DNA of 64,000 nt from JAACFF01 sp963807975 (GCA_963807975.1 CAWEDV010000001.1:1798001-1862000), one strand, 5' to 3'. Counted from the stretch's first letter, positions 41,330-51,045 are shown. The notes: generated from the letters alone by a model not told the origin. Numbers and translations: made by a program.

Positions 41330-43585
41330 ATGAAGCCTAAGCCACGCCCGCTTCTGGCCCTGGCGGCCCTTCTGGTCCTCATAGCCCTTTTTGTCGTGCA
41401 GCGTGAACAGGTTGCACAGCTTTCGGCTGCCTCCTATACGGGGCTGGCGCAGATTGCTGGACCCTTACAGCTGGACCTGGTCATTTCGCCACCGGTAGGC
41501 TCCCCTCGTGATATTTTACAGCTGCAAGTAGTCTTAACCAATCGCAGTGATTCGTTGATATCGCCCGATGTCGAGCTTCGGCTGCCCGCCAACATCCAAG
41601 TTGACACAGGGAAACTTCCGGCAGGCGCTACGCTTAATTTAGCCAGCAACAGCGTTCATTGGCTGGCAGTTGTGCCGGGACAAGGGTCAGCCAAAGGGAT
41701 GAGCCTGCCTCTAAAAATCACGTCAGCCGATTTCAGCCATCCTGAACAAACAGTTGAAGCGGTATTACGCTATCAAGATCGGGAACAGACTGCTTCCACC
41801 CAGATCTGGATAGGTATACCACCACGAATAAATGCCATCGCCAATCCAATGCAAGTTTCGGTGGGACAGCCTCTGCAGCTGGCGGTCGAAGCCCAAGGAC
41901 CTGGTCCTTTATCTGAAATTTGGGATTTGGGGGATGGACGCCGTGTGCCACTAAACGGACCAACGATCGTTTATCCCGCCGCTGGTATCTATAACGTGAC
42001 CGTGACCGTTAAGAATCCAATCGGCGAGGATACTCAGACGGCCCAAATCACGATATTCCCCCATGTTGTGGCCAATTTCCATCCCCAAGATGAGACGCCC
42101 GGGTTGGGCGAGCCAGTCGCATTTGTCAATGAGAGCGGCGGGCAAGGACCGGTTCAATACACCTGGCAATTCGGGGATGGAACAGTGTCAAATGAAGCAC
42201 GGCCGCAGCATGCATTTGAGGAGCCGGGAGTTTACGAGGTCAGTTTGATAGTCGAGAATGCTTTCGGCCGTTCACAGAGTTCAAAAACCGTCTCAGTCGG
42301 CCTGCCACCAGCGGCGGAAATCGTGGTCGACAACAGCGCACCTGCCGGGGAACTACTTACGGGGCAAGTGCTCGGCGATCAAAGTGGTACTGAGTATTCC
42401 TGGTCAATGGGCGATGGACGGGAGTACGCCGGAACGAAAGTGAATCACGCTTACCGGCAAATGGGCAATTATTATGTGACCCTGACCGCCAATAACGAAT
42501 TTGGGTCAACACAGGTCGGCCGTTGGATCCGTGTTGATCCCGGCACTCTCAAAGTGTTTATGCCGTTCGTCAGTCGATTAGCCGGCTTTACTAGCGGCAG
42601 TTCGGCCGAGCCTGGTCTGGTTACTTCGGACCTGGCCATTGATGCAGCCCAATTAGACAATCTTTTTGCCATGGAACCATTAGAAATTCCAGCAGGCACG
42701 TCTGCAGTGGACCAGCTGCTGCTTTACGTCAATGAGGCGCGCCGCCAATTTGATCTTCCGGCCCTAAAGCAATCTGCACAGTTGAGCGCAGCGGCGCAGA
42801 AACATACTGCGGATATGGCTTCGGCCTGGCACACGCAGCATGTTGGTTCCGATGGTTCTTCTCCGGGAGAACGACAGCTCTATTTCGGCTATCTGCAAGG
42901 GTATTCTGGCGAGGCAACGGCTTGGGGATTTGAAGATCCACGCCAGGCCGTAGAGTTCTGGGTTAACAGTCCCGGCCACCGTCCCATTATACTCAACCGC
43001 TACGCAACCGAGGTCGGCCTGGGCCATACTGTTGATTACAGCGCACCTAGTGTCTGGTATTGGACGACAGAATTTGGCAACAGCTTCGTCCTGGCTGAAG
43101 CGCCAGTGATGCGCGTCTTGTCTCCGCCAAGCGAATTAGAAACCTTAAACACCGATTTGATCACGTTTACCTGGAATTGGCCGCAAAAGCTGTCACCTGC
43201 AGATCAATTCACTGTCTATCTGGTTGGTTCCGACAGGTCCATTCCCGTTGGCAGCCTGCAAAATCCGGTCCTGGGCACACGGTATGCGCTGCCTTTGCAG
43301 GCAGTCGAGATACCAGGTTTGGTGGGCACATTCCAGTGGCAAATTAAACTTGAAAACAGCCGGGGGCTGGTGGCGGCAGAAAGTGAGCCACGATTGATAA
43401 CGATCAATGCCGACCCCGACCTGCCGACCCCAACACCAGAACCGACGAGAGCGCCCACAATTGAACCGACGGCTCAGCCAACGGCAGTGCCAACTGTCAC
43501 GGCCGTTCCTGCAACTTCAACACCTAAAGCAACACAGCCGCCGCTGCCGCCGTTGGTTACAGCAACACCTCTTCCCCAACCATAA
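41330..43585 (+). CDS. Surface protein with PKD and CAP (SCP/PR1) domains
   Basis: 751 residues. A signal peptide (residues 5-24) is followed by a DUF11-like adhesion domain (to about 160) and three PKD repeats, with IWDLGDGRRVPLNGP, YTWQFGDGTVSNEARP and YSWSMGDGREYAG, spanning about residues 170-400. The CAP domain is at about residues 465-590 with LLLYVNEARRQFDLPAL, HTADMASAWHTQHVGSDG and EFWVNSPGHRPIILN. A Pro/Thr-rich low-complexity tail follows (from about residue 690). It is probably cell-surface or secreted; CAP domains bind lipids or act in adhesion. No sortase motif is visible. Confidence 0.85.
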   Translation: MKPKPRPLLALAALLVLIALFVVQREQVAQLSAASYTGLAQIAGPLQLDLVISPPVGSPRDILQLQVVLTNRSDSLISPDVELRLPANIQVDTGKLPAGATLNLASNSVHWLAVVPGQGSAKGMSLPLKITSADFSHPEQTVEAVLRYQDREQTASTQIWIGIPPRINAIANPMQVSVGQPLQLAVEAQGPGPLSEIWDLGDGRRVPLNGPTIVYPAAGIYNVTVTVKNPIGEDTQTAQITIFPHVVANFHPQDETPGLGEPVAFVNESGGQGPVQYTWQFGDGTVSNEARPQHAFEEPGVYEVSLIVENAFGRSQSSKTVSVGLPPAAEIVVDNSAPAGELLTGQVLGDQSGTEYSWSMGDGREYAGTKVNHAYRQMGNYYVTLTANNEFGSTQVGRWIRVDPGTLKVFMPFVSRLAGFTSGSSAEPGLVTSDLAIDAAQLDNLFAMEPLEIPAGTSAVDQLLLYVNEARRQFDLPALKQSAQLSAAAQKHTADMASAWHTQHVGSDGSSPGERQLYFGYLQGYSGEATAWGFEDPRQAVEFWVNSPGHRPIILNRYATEVGLGHTVDYSAPSVWYWTTEFGNSFVLAEAPVMRVLSPPSELETLNTDLITFTWNWPQKLSPADQFTVYLVGSDRSIPVGSLQNPVLGTRYALPLQAVEIPGLVGTFQWQIKLENSRGLVAAESEPRLITINADPDLPTPTPEPTRAPTIEPTAQPTAVPTVTAVPATSTPKATQPPLPPLVTATPLPQP

Positions 43586-43675
43586 TTATTTGTAGGAGTA
43601 AATTTGGATTAGTGTCACCGGACTGGTGAAGCTGCAACAGCGTCTAAGATCTGGAAATGATCCTTCTATCCAGGT

Positions 43676-45073
43676 TCAACTAAGCGCTTCACGCACGGTA
43701 TGGGCAAAGGCTACTGCCCTGGGAGCAGCGGTGCCGGTGTGGGCTGAGCCGTCCATCATTTCGCGAGTCTGCGCCGGCGTCAGATAAGCTGCAATACGAT
43801 CGTCTTCTTGAAGCAGGGCTTGCAGGGGATTTTCATCCCCATCTTGAACAGCAGCCCACGCCTTTAGACTCAATTCGCGCAGCCACTCGTGCCCATCTTG
43901 CCGGCTGGCACCGGCCTCGACAAGAGCCATCAGCACCCGTTCGGTAGCGGCAAAGGGACCATATTGGGCCATATTGCGCCGGATGGCACCCTCGTCAATG
44001 ACCATACCGCTGACGATTTTTTTGGCCCGGCTGATGATCTCATCCACAGCCAGGAAACCTTCCGCTTGAAATAAGCGGCGATTGGCTGAATCGTCCAGGC
44101 TGCGCTCCAGCACAGCCTGGCTGGCGTTATTCCAGGCTATGGCGGGCAGTCCGGCTACATAACGGGCAAGAGAGCAGATATTTTCGGAGCCAATGGGATT
44201 GCGCTTGAAAGGCATGGCGCTGGACCCAACCTGCTTTTTGCCAAATGGTTCAGCCCATTCGCCAAAAACGGGGGACTGCAGAATACGAAAATCAAAGGCG
44301 AACTTGTGTAGAGAGGCAGCTATTCCGGCTAGAACTTGCTGCACACGTAGATCCTGCTGCCGGGAGTATGTTTGGGTGGCGATGGGGAAGGCGGGAATTT
44401 CCAATATGCTCATCGCTTCTGCTTCCATATCCTGAGCGCTCATGCCCGTGCCGGCCAGGATCTGTTGAAAACTGGCCTGGGTGCCAACGGCTCCTTTTAG
44501 ACCCTTGCCGCGCAGATTTTTGATCAGCTGCTGAAGCTGCAGGTAATCTTCCAGAAGATCCTGGGCGTAGACGGCGAAACGATAGCCGAGGGTAGTTGGC
44601 TCGGCGGGTTGGATATGGGTATGCGCCATGACCGGCAGATCGGCGCTGGATTCAATGCGCTTAACAAAAGCCATAAGTAAGTGCGAAAGCCCCTGGGCCA
44701 GCAGTTGGGCCGCCTCTCGTATGCGCAGTACATCAACATTGTCGGTGATATCGGCGCTGGTTGCTCCCCAATGAATGATACCTCCACCAATAGGGCACTG
44801 CTCGGCATAAGCTTTGATTTCAGCCACAACATCATGCCGGGTCTCTTTTTCAATGGCCAGAGCGCGATCGATGTCTATATCATCGACGTGGCGCTGCAGA
44901 TCGTTGACCTGATCGACCGTGACCAATCCAGCTTGAAATTGGGCGGTAGCCAAGGCCAGCCAAATCTGGCGCATAAGCCGCCGTTTATGTTCTTCGGACC
45001 AGATGCGGCGCATAGGTTCGCTGCCATATCGCCAGCTAAAAGGAGAAATGAAGGATGAATGATCGAGACTCAC
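43676..45073 (-). CDS. purB: Adenylosuccinate lyase
   Basis: About 465 residues. It catalyses two fumarate-releasing steps of purine synthesis. The signature GSSAMPFKRNPIGSENI is present, together with HWGATSADITDN and MAHTHIQPAEPTTLGYR carrying the catalytic histidines. GTG 45073 is chosen, with GGGAG 6 nt upstream; a TTG at 45088 is an alternative but overlaps the T-run of the terminator in front. guaB, another purine gene, lies 0.5 kb away but beyond a terminator and a small gene. Confidence 0.95.
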   Translation of the reverse strand: MSLDHSSFISPFSWRYGSEPMRRIWSEEHKRRLMRQIWLALATAQFQAGLVTVDQVNDLQRHVDDIDIDRALAIEKETRHDVVAEIKAYAEQCPIGGGIIHWGATSADITDNVDVLRIREAAQLLAQGLSHLLMAFVKRIESSADLPVMAHTHIQPAEPTTLGYRFAVYAQDLLEDYLQLQQLIKNLRGKGLKGAVGTQASFQQILAGTGMSAQDMEAEAMSILEIPAFPIATQTYSRQQDLRVQQVLAGIAASLHKFAFDFRILQSPVFGEWAEPFGKKQVGSSAMPFKRNPIGSENICSLARYVAGLPAIAWNNASQAVLERSLDDSANRRLFQAEGFLAVDEIISRAKKIVSGMVIDEGAIRRNMAQYGPFAATERVLMALVEAGASRQDGHEWLRELSLKAWAAVQDGDENPLQALLQEDDRIAAYLTPAQTREMMDGSAHTGTAAPRAVAFAHTVREALS

Positions 45074-45085
45074 GGTCAACTCCCA

Positions 45086-45145
45086 CAAAAACGCCGAGAG
45101 CGCCGCACACAGGTAATTCTTCGCTGTGTTGACGGCGCTCTCGGC
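45086..45145 (-). terminator. Strong terminator hairpin directly upstream of purB
   Basis: On the minus strand, GCCGAGAGCGCCG pairs with CGGCGCTCTCGGC (45133-45145 with 45093-45105; 13 bp perfect), with an inner ACACAG/CTGTGT stem. GTTTTTG follows. The T-run ends about 12 bp before the purB start codon. It can terminate the small gene at 45167, but it lies in the only visible route into purB. Confidence 0.8.
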
Positions 45146-45166
45146 AACAAGAGGTTTTGATAAAGA

Positions 45167-45364
45167 TCAAACGTCCTGCAACTGTGCCGCTTCTTCAGTC
45201 ATATTTTGCTTCTTGCGGCGTTTACGACCGGGACGGCTGCGCTCCCTAAGCTGGAGCGCCCGTGTTTCTTCGACGAGCCGCTGTCGTTCCAGCTCCAGAC
45301 GAGCCAGAATTTCCGCATTGCGCCGTTTTTGGTCCTCGGTCAACTCTACTTTGCGCTTAGCCAT
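45167..45364 (-). CDS. Small basic coiled-coil protein, unknown
   Basis: 65 residues, very rich in Lys, Arg and Glu, predicted helical throughout: ELTEDQKRRNAEILARLELE, then a basic stretch RSRPGRKRRKKQN. It has no recognised domain. It has a proper ribosome binding site (AGGAG and GGGAG within 14 nt of the ATG) and is followed by a strong terminator, which supports it being a real gene. It may bind nucleic acid, judging only from charge. Confidence 0.6.
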   Translation of the reverse strand: MAKRKVELTEDQKRRNAEILARLELERQRLVEETRALQLRERSRPGRKRRKKQNMTEEAAQLQDV

Positions 45365-45449
45365 ACTCCCTTACTCCTGTGTAAGATCTGCACCATTACT
45401 GACCAATGCTTTCTGCAATAATGGTACGTATTAATAGTCTATATACAGC

Positions 45450-45470
45450 AAAAAAGAGCCAAATTAGGCT
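45450..45470 (-). terminator. Candidate terminator downstream of guaB, distal
   Basis: On the minus strand, AGCC-TAATTT-GGCT is followed by CTTTTTTG. The stem is short, but the T-run is good. It lies about 95 bp beyond the guaB stop. Confidence 0.45.
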
Positions 45471-45523
45471 TTTGACCAATTGGTTCCTTCTCTCCTCTCT
45501 ATTTTACCACGAAACGGATCGGA

Positions 45524-45552
45524 TTTCCGCTCCTCTCAGAGAAGACCGGAAA
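45524..45552 (-). terminator. Hairpin directly after guaB
   Basis: TTTCCG/CGGAAA plus an inner CTCCTC/GAGAAG (one wobble), separated by a 2-nt bulge, with a 3-nt loop. It lies 12 bp past the guaB stop. No T-run follows directly. Confidence 0.4.
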
Positions 45553-45564
45553 TATACCATCTTC

Positions 45565-47043
45565 TTAGCGCTTAACCTGGTAATTTGGCGACTCTTTGGT
45601 AACCATGATGCTGTGCGGATGGCTTTCCAACAGTCCGGCATTGCTGATATGCACCAACTGTGCCTTTTGGCGCAGTTCATGCAAATCAGCGGCGCCAACA
45701 TAGCCCATGCCCGCCCGCAAGCCACCCATCATCTGGTAGATCACGTTCTCCAATTTTCCTTTGTACGGAATCTGGCCTTCAACTCCTTCGGGGACTAGCT
45801 TATCCCGTTCGGAGCTGGCGGCAGCACTGGCATAACGATCACGGCCGTGCCCCTGCATCGCGCCCATGCTGCCCATGCCGCGGTAAATCTTGTATCGCCG
45901 CCCCTCATAGAGGATAATCTCACCCGGGCTTTCTTCTAGTCCAGCCAACATGGAACCGAGCATGACCGCATCGGCTCCAACGGCCAAGGCCTTTACGATA
46001 TCACCACTATATTTGATGCCCCCGTCAGCAATGCAGGGGACGTCATGTTCGTTGCAGACTTGGGCGCAGGAGCTAACCGCCGTAATCTGGGGCATTCCGG
46101 CGCCGGAAATGATGCGCGTGGTGCAGATGGAACCGGCCCCTATGCCGACTTTGATAGCATCAGCTCCGGCATCAATCAGTGCAGAAGCCCCTTCGGCAGT
46201 AGCCACATTGCCTGCGACCAGCGGCAACGCAGGAAAGCGGTTCTTGACCTCGCGCACCGTGTCGAGGACGATCTTGGTATGTCCATGGGCGGTATCAATG
46301 AAAACGACATCAACATCTGACTCCACGAGACGATGCAGCCGCGCCAAACCTTTATCACCGACACCTATAGCCGCGCCGCATAGCAACCGGCCTCCCCCAT
46401 CAGTAGCTTCATTGGGATAATCCAGTTTCTTTAGAATATCCTTGACCGTGATCAACCCTTTCAGATAGCCATCATTGTCGACGAGCGGAAGCTTCTCGAT
46501 GCGATGCTGGTGTAAGATTTCCTTCGCTTCCTCCAGAGTAGTGCCCACAGACGCGGTTACCAGCCCATCGCTGGTCATAAAATCGGAAACGGGTTGATCC
46601 CCAGGGACAATAAATCGCGTATCGCGGTTGGTCAGGATACCGACCAGATGACCCGCCTCATCGGTAACCGGCACGCCAGAAATATGATAGTGCCCCATGT
46701 AGGATTCTGCCGTGGCCAACGTGTCGTCAGGACGCAGCGTGATGGGATTGACAATCATTCCCGCTTGCGATCGCTTAACCTTATCAACCTCTTCCGCTTG
46801 TTCGTCAATGCTCAAGTTACGGTGGATAACACCAATGCCTCCCTGTCGGGCCAAGGCAATAGCCATGGGCGCTTCGCTGACCGTGTCCATAGCCGCAGAG
46901 AGAATAGGAATATTGAGGTGCAGATCGGCGGCCAACCGGGTGCGCAAGTTAACATCGGCGGGCAGTACCTCCGAATAACCCGGGGCCAACAAGACGTCAT
47001 CAAACGTAAGAGCCTGATAATTAACAGCAGTATCCTGATCCAT
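45565..47043 (-). CDS. guaB: IMP dehydrogenase
   Basis: 492 residues, full length. It oxidises IMP to XMP with NAD, the first step to guanine nucleotides. The order is standard: N-terminal barrel part LTFDDVLLAPGYSEVLP, two CBS domains (about residues 95-210), and catalytic loop GIGAGSICTTRIISGAG with the nucleophilic Cys. The flap RYKIYRGMGSMGAMQ, then HGRDRYAS, and the C-terminal GLRAGMGYVGAADLHEL follow. It lies 29 bp downstream of lgt and is likely in the same transcript. Confidence 0.97.
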   Translation of the reverse strand: MDQDTAVNYQALTFDDVLLAPGYSEVLPADVNLRTRLAADLHLNIPILSAAMDTVSEAPMAIALARQGGIGVIHRNLSIDEQAEEVDKVKRSQAGMIVNPITLRPDDTLATAESYMGHYHISGVPVTDEAGHLVGILTNRDTRFIVPGDQPVSDFMTSDGLVTASVGTTLEEAKEILHQHRIEKLPLVDNDGYLKGLITVKDILKKLDYPNEATDGGGRLLCGAAIGVGDKGLARLHRLVESDVDVVFIDTAHGHTKIVLDTVREVKNRFPALPLVAGNVATAEGASALIDAGADAIKVGIGAGSICTTRIISGAGMPQITAVSSCAQVCNEHDVPCIADGGIKYSGDIVKALAVGADAVMLGSMLAGLEESPGEIILYEGRRYKIYRGMGSMGAMQGHGRDRYASAAASSERDKLVPEGVEGQIPYKGKLENVIYQMMGGLRAGMGYVGAADLHELRQKAQLVHISNAGLLESHPHSIMVTKESPNYQVKR

Positions 47044-47072
47044 TGGTTAGCCTCTGATGATGTTCCAAATGA

Positions 47073-47957
47073 TTAATTACGGCGCGGTTTGGGCTTATGA
47101 ACACGTTTGCTGCGCCGCCGGCGGGTGCTGTCCCAGGGAAGCCGGTCATAACGGCTGAGCAGAACAAAAACACCGCCAATGGCAATTAGGAGAGCTGCGA
47201 CCATGGAGTAGGTGATGAAGCTGTTGCCAATAGTGACTTGGTCGGGACGGAAGAATTCGACCCAGGTACGACCGGCGCCCCACCAAATAAGGAATAAGCC
47301 AAACAGAGTTCCGGCTTTCCATTGCTCGCGAAAGCGATTGTTCAAATAAACCAGGATCAAGAAACCGGCAAAAAGCCATAGCGATTCGTAGAGGAAAGTT
47401 GGATGAAAGCGCGTATCTGGTGGAAAAGCGTTTAGATCAGCAAACTGCAGCAGTCGGTTTTGCGGTGCGATCAAGATGCCCCATGGGAGATCAGTGGGCG
47501 GACCGTAAAGCTCCTGATTGATGAAATTGCCAAAACGGCCGATAGCCTGAGCAATCAGCAAGGCCGGCCCGGCAACATCTGCATACTGCCAGAAAGGCAG
47601 CTTGCGCCACTTCACGTAGATCCAACCCACCAGGGCGGCGCCTACAAATCCACCAAGAATATTAACGCCCCCAGCGCGGATGTTAATGACATCAATGAAG
47701 GAATCATATTGTGCCCCACCGATAACATCCAAAAGGACGTAGGTCAGACGGGCAAAGAAATAACCGGCAATGATAACGACGATGAGGCCATTATAAAGCT
47801 CATCGGCGCTGTATCCTCGGCGCTGTATTTCCCGACCAGCCCAAACGGCACCAATGGCAATGCCCAGGGTGACGATGATACCGTACCAGTAAATGGGGAA
47901 GCCGTTGCCTATGGGGATAACAAATGCAATTGGGTCAATTTGTAGCGAATCAAGCAT
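47073..47957 (-). CDS. lgt: Phosphatidylglycerol-prolipoprotein diacylglyceryl transferase
   Basis: 294 residues with seven membrane helices. It adds the diacylglyceryl group to lipoprotein precursors. The signature GRFGNFINQELYGPPT is intact, with YWYGIIVTLGIAIGAVWAGR near the N-terminus and YESLWLFAGFLILVYL later. The C-terminal tail is strongly basic (RRRRSKRVHKPKPRRN). AGGAAAA lies 7 nt before the ATG. It follows the sulfatase-fold gene at 41 bp and precedes guaB at 29 bp. Confidence 0.95.
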   Translation of the reverse strand: MLDSLQIDPIAFVIPIGNGFPIYWYGIIVTLGIAIGAVWAGREIQRRGYSADELYNGLIVVIIAGYFFARLTYVLLDVIGGAQYDSFIDVINIRAGGVNILGGFVGAALVGWIYVKWRKLPFWQYADVAGPALLIAQAIGRFGNFINQELYGPPTDLPWGILIAPQNRLLQFADLNAFPPDTRFHPTFLYESLWLFAGFLILVYLNNRFREQWKAGTLFGLFLIWWGAGRTWVEFFRPDQVTIGNSFITYSMVAALLIAIGGVFVLLSRYDRLPWDSTRRRRSKRVHKPKPRRN

Positions 47958-47998
47958 AAGATTTTCCTATGGAATACAATCCTTTCAATTGATAATAA

Positions 47999-49588
47999 TC
48001 AGTCTAGGTAGCCCAAACCACGCAGCCTCTGCGCCAATTGGGCATCATTTTCGAGTTCATATCCAGCGTCACCGGTATGCTGATCCCGCTGCAGTAAGGC
48101 TTTAGCAGCCATTTTATTAAGGCGATCATCGAGACCGGCGGTGACAGATGGCCGTTCTTCGGCCAAATCAGTCAATTCCAAGGGATCTACAGCGAGATCA
48201 AATAGCTCATCGGCCGACCCATCCACCTGGATCAACTTATGAGTCGTCCCAGCGTCCGCTTCCACAATAGCCCTTCGATCCGATAAACAACGGAAATACT
48301 CAAGCAAATGTGGCTGGCGCTGTTCAATGGCGCGCACGAAATTAAGCGGCGGGTATACTTCGCAATATGCGGTGCCCTGCTCTGGATCTGTTCCATTAGC
48401 GCTGTGCAGCAAAGACAAACGGTTGGCCTCGATTATGGAATCACTGTGCAAGTCGTCAACGGACTCATGGGCAGCCTCGAGCATTGTGTGGAAAACACGC
48501 CGCGTACTAACCGGTGTGTCAATTCGCTGCGCCTGGGGCCATCGCGCAGGCCAATCGATGATCAAGGGCACGTGAGCCAGCTCCTGGTAAGCGACGAAAG
48601 CATGCCCCATATAGCCATGTTCGCCGAGACCATCCCCATGATCGGCGACGATGACCGTCAGAGTATTGGCACGATTGCTGCGCTCGGCCAGGGCAGCGAA
48701 CAAATCGCCCATATAATCATCCTGGTAAGCAACTTCGGCGTCATACATATCACTCAGAATCTGCGCTTCAAATTCCGGCAGTGGCTCAGCAAGAGGCGCA
48801 GCCCATCGGTACGCTTCGCGGTTCCAGGTGCGCATAATCGTGCGTGCTTCTTTACTGTCGCGCATATAGGGCGCGACCTGGTAAACGTACTCCCCTGGAG
48901 GCCAAAAAGGCAAATGCGTTTCCATTAAGTTGAGAAAAAGAAACAGCGGTTCTTCCGATTCTTGCTTCTCACGAGACCGCAAATAGTGGGTTACATCAGC
49001 CACCGAGCGCGCATTTTGACCTTTGAAATTAGCCATTTTCGACCACAGAGGCGTGGCCCAAGATTGCAAGGAAAATCGAAAAGCAAGATCGGATTGCCCA
49101 AAGAAGTTTTGGATGGGATAAGAGATACGGCGCAGGAACTGCGTATACGCTTCAGCCATCTGGTTGGCGGGCCAAGGCAGACGGGTAGATTCCTGAGGAA
49201 GGCTGGGAATAGCGCCACCGTAATTATAGAAATGTTGAAAACCCCGCTTGAATCCGTTGTTTAAGATACCCACCAATGGATTGTTACAAAAACCAACCGT
49301 CTCATAACCCGACTGGGCGAGGATATCGACCAGATGGGGTCGGGCAGGATCAAGTCTTTGCGATGATTGGGTAACCTGGTGCGTGGTTGGATAATGCCCC
49401 GTGAACATAGAAGCGTGACTAGGAACTGTCCATTGAGCAGGTGCAATCGCCTGTTCAAAAAGAACGGCCTGGTCCGCAAAGCGATCAAGGTTGGGCGAGA
49501 TTGGCCGGTCGTAGCCATAACAACCGAGGCGATCGGCGCGCTGAGTATCCAAGACCAGGAATATTATGTCAGGCGAATCCATATGCAT
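47999..49588 (-). CDS. Sulfatase-fold phosphotransferase/hydrolase, formylglycine Cys/Ser absent
   Basis: 529 residues of the alkaline phosphatase/sulfatase superfamily. Metal-binding parts are FLVLDTQRADRLGCYGYDR at the start and TVIVADHGDGLGEHGYMGH near the middle. The loop that in sulfatases has Cys/Ser-x-Pro-x-Arg reads WTVPSHASMFTGHYP, so the nucleophile position is Thr. It is therefore not an ordinary formylglycine sulfatase; a Thr nucleophile is used by LtaS-type phosphoglycerol transferases. There is no signal peptide or membrane segment. The substrate is unknown. ATG 49588 or 49582 may be the start; no clear ribosome binding site. Confidence 0.8.
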   Translation of the reverse strand: MHMDSPDIIFLVLDTQRADRLGCYGYDRPISPNLDRFADQAVLFEQAIAPAQWTVPSHASMFTGHYPTTHQVTQSSQRLDPARPHLVDILAQSGYETVGFCNNPLVGILNNGFKRGFQHFYNYGGAIPSLPQESTRLPWPANQMAEAYTQFLRRISYPIQNFFGQSDLAFRFSLQSWATPLWSKMANFKGQNARSVADVTHYLRSREKQESEEPLFLFLNLMETHLPFWPPGEYVYQVAPYMRDSKEARTIMRTWNREAYRWAAPLAEPLPEFEAQILSDMYDAEVAYQDDYMGDLFAALAERSNRANTLTVIVADHGDGLGEHGYMGHAFVAYQELAHVPLIIDWPARWPQAQRIDTPVSTRRVFHTMLEAAHESVDDLHSDSIIEANRLSLLHSANGTDPEQGTAYCEVYPPLNFVRAIEQRQPHLLEYFRCLSDRRAIVEADAGTTHKLIQVDGSADELFDLAVDPLELTDLAEERPSVTAGLDDRLNKMAAKALLQRDQHTGDAGYELENDAQLAQRLRGLGYLD

Positions 49589-49798
49589 TTACGATGGGCA
49601 CGTTATTTTCGGCTTTCAGGCCAATTTCCTCTGCTCCAGTTCAGACCCAGTATTATATTGCTTTACGACTTGTCTTGCATCCCTTTTAACCAAGTGAATC
49701 AGAGGGCAGTCGCCACGGTTAAGTGTGAAGGCAGACCTACTTATGTTAGAATGAAACGGTCTTAATTTAAGCTCTATTGCTTCTGATCAATTACTTCA

Positions 49799-51034
49799 AT
49801 GCATATAACCCACCTGTCCCTCAGCAATTTCCGCAATTACGGCCGTTTGGAACTAGATCTACCATCTGGCGCCACGCTCTTGCATGGGGCCAACGCGCAA
49901 GGCAAGACAAATCTATTAGAAGCGCTCTATTACCTGGCAACGACGCGTTCACCTCATGCAGGACAAGACAGCCAGATGCTTAATTGGGAAGCGCTGGAGA
50001 TGCCGGAACCGATTATTGTCGGGCGGTTGGTGGCCACGATCGCAGCCCAAGATGAAACACGAACAGTGGAGATGCGCCTCATCCGGGAAGTGAAAGGTCC
50101 GGGTCAAATCAGCTTCCGGCGCGAAGCACTGGTCAACCGCAATAAAGTGCGGCTCATGGATATGCTGGGCCAACTGCAAGTGGTGATGTTTCTACCAGAG
50201 GATGTGAACCTGATCAGCGGCGCACCAAGTAAAAGGCGGCGCTATCTAAATATCATGTTGTGCCAGATGGACCCGCAGTACTGCCGTATCCTATCTCAGT
50301 ACAACAAGGTCCTGGAGCAGCGAAACGCCTCGCTGCGCCGCTTAGCAGAAGGCCAGGGAAACCTGGATATGCTGGCCATTTACAGTGAACGGCTGGTGGA
50401 ACTGGGCAGCCAGGTCTACGCGCGGCGAGCGATGTTTTTCGACGAAATCAGTCGCGAAACGCAACGCATTCATTATGAGGAACTAACGGGCGGCAAAGAA
50501 TCGCTGCGCATTGGCTATCTACCACGCCTGCAGGCAGGCCAAAATGGGACCGATCACAAGATAGCAGTTAAACTGGCAGGATGGCTGATTGAGCAGCAGG
50601 GAGACCTCGAAAGTATCGGCCAAAGGTTTGCGGCCGAATTGGCCAATTCGCAAACGGCTGATATCGCCAGAGGAAGCAGCAGCGTTGGCCCACACCGGGA
50701 TGACTGGTGTTTTTGGATCAACGGTCGTTATCTTGGTGATTATGGCTCGCGCGGACAACAGCGGAGCGCAATTCTGTCCTTGAAGATAGCGGAAATTGAC
50801 TGGGTTTCCAAGCGCAGCAGCGAAACACCGGTTTTGCTGTTAGACGAAGTGCTGGCAGAGCTGGATGAGCGCCGAAGGGCACTGCTCCTAAAGACGGTAC
50901 AAAATGTGGAGCAGGCGATCCTCACCGCTACGGATCCGACGATGTTTAACGCGGAGTTTCTACACCAGGCCACAAGCATGACCGTTTCTGCCGGACGTGT
51001 TCAAGTGGATGCAAATAGTGAGTTTTCACCATAG
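49799..51034 (+). CDS. recF: DNA replication and repair protein RecF
   Basis: 411 residues. RecF helps load RecA at gaps with RecO and RecR. The N-terminal HITHLSLSNFRNYGRLEL and Walker A LLHGANAQGKTNLLEALYYL are typical, as are SGAPSKRRRYLNIMLCQ and SSVGPHRDDWCFWINGR (ABC signature region). Walker B is TPVLLLDEVLAELDERR. No ribosome binding site is visible before ATG 49799. It is unlinked from dnaA/dnaN here. It converges with rsmG at 11 bp. Confidence 0.95.
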   Translation: MHITHLSLSNFRNYGRLELDLPSGATLLHGANAQGKTNLLEALYYLATTRSPHAGQDSQMLNWEALEMPEPIIVGRLVATIAAQDETRTVEMRLIREVKGPGQISFRREALVNRNKVRLMDMLGQLQVVMFLPEDVNLISGAPSKRRRYLNIMLCQMDPQYCRILSQYNKVLEQRNASLRRLAEGQGNLDMLAIYSERLVELGSQVYARRAMFFDEISRETQRIHYEELTGGKESLRIGYLPRLQAGQNGTDHKIAVKLAGWLIEQQGDLESIGQRFAAELANSQTADIARGSSSVGPHRDDWCFWINGRYLGDYGSRGQQRSAILSLKIAEIDWVSKRSSETPVLLLDEVLAELDERRRALLLKTVQNVEQAILTATDPTMFNAEFLHQATSMTVSAGRVQVDANSEFSP

Positions 51035-51045
51035 AAATCAAACAA

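Noticed and set aside
45086..45145. Purine riboswitch before purB
   Set aside because: The element is a simple long hairpin. The three-way junction and conserved loop sequences of purine aptamers are not present.
45406..45798. 130-codon plus-strand ORF
   Set aside because: Mostly antisense to the end of guaB; the non-overlapping part covers the guaB terminator region.
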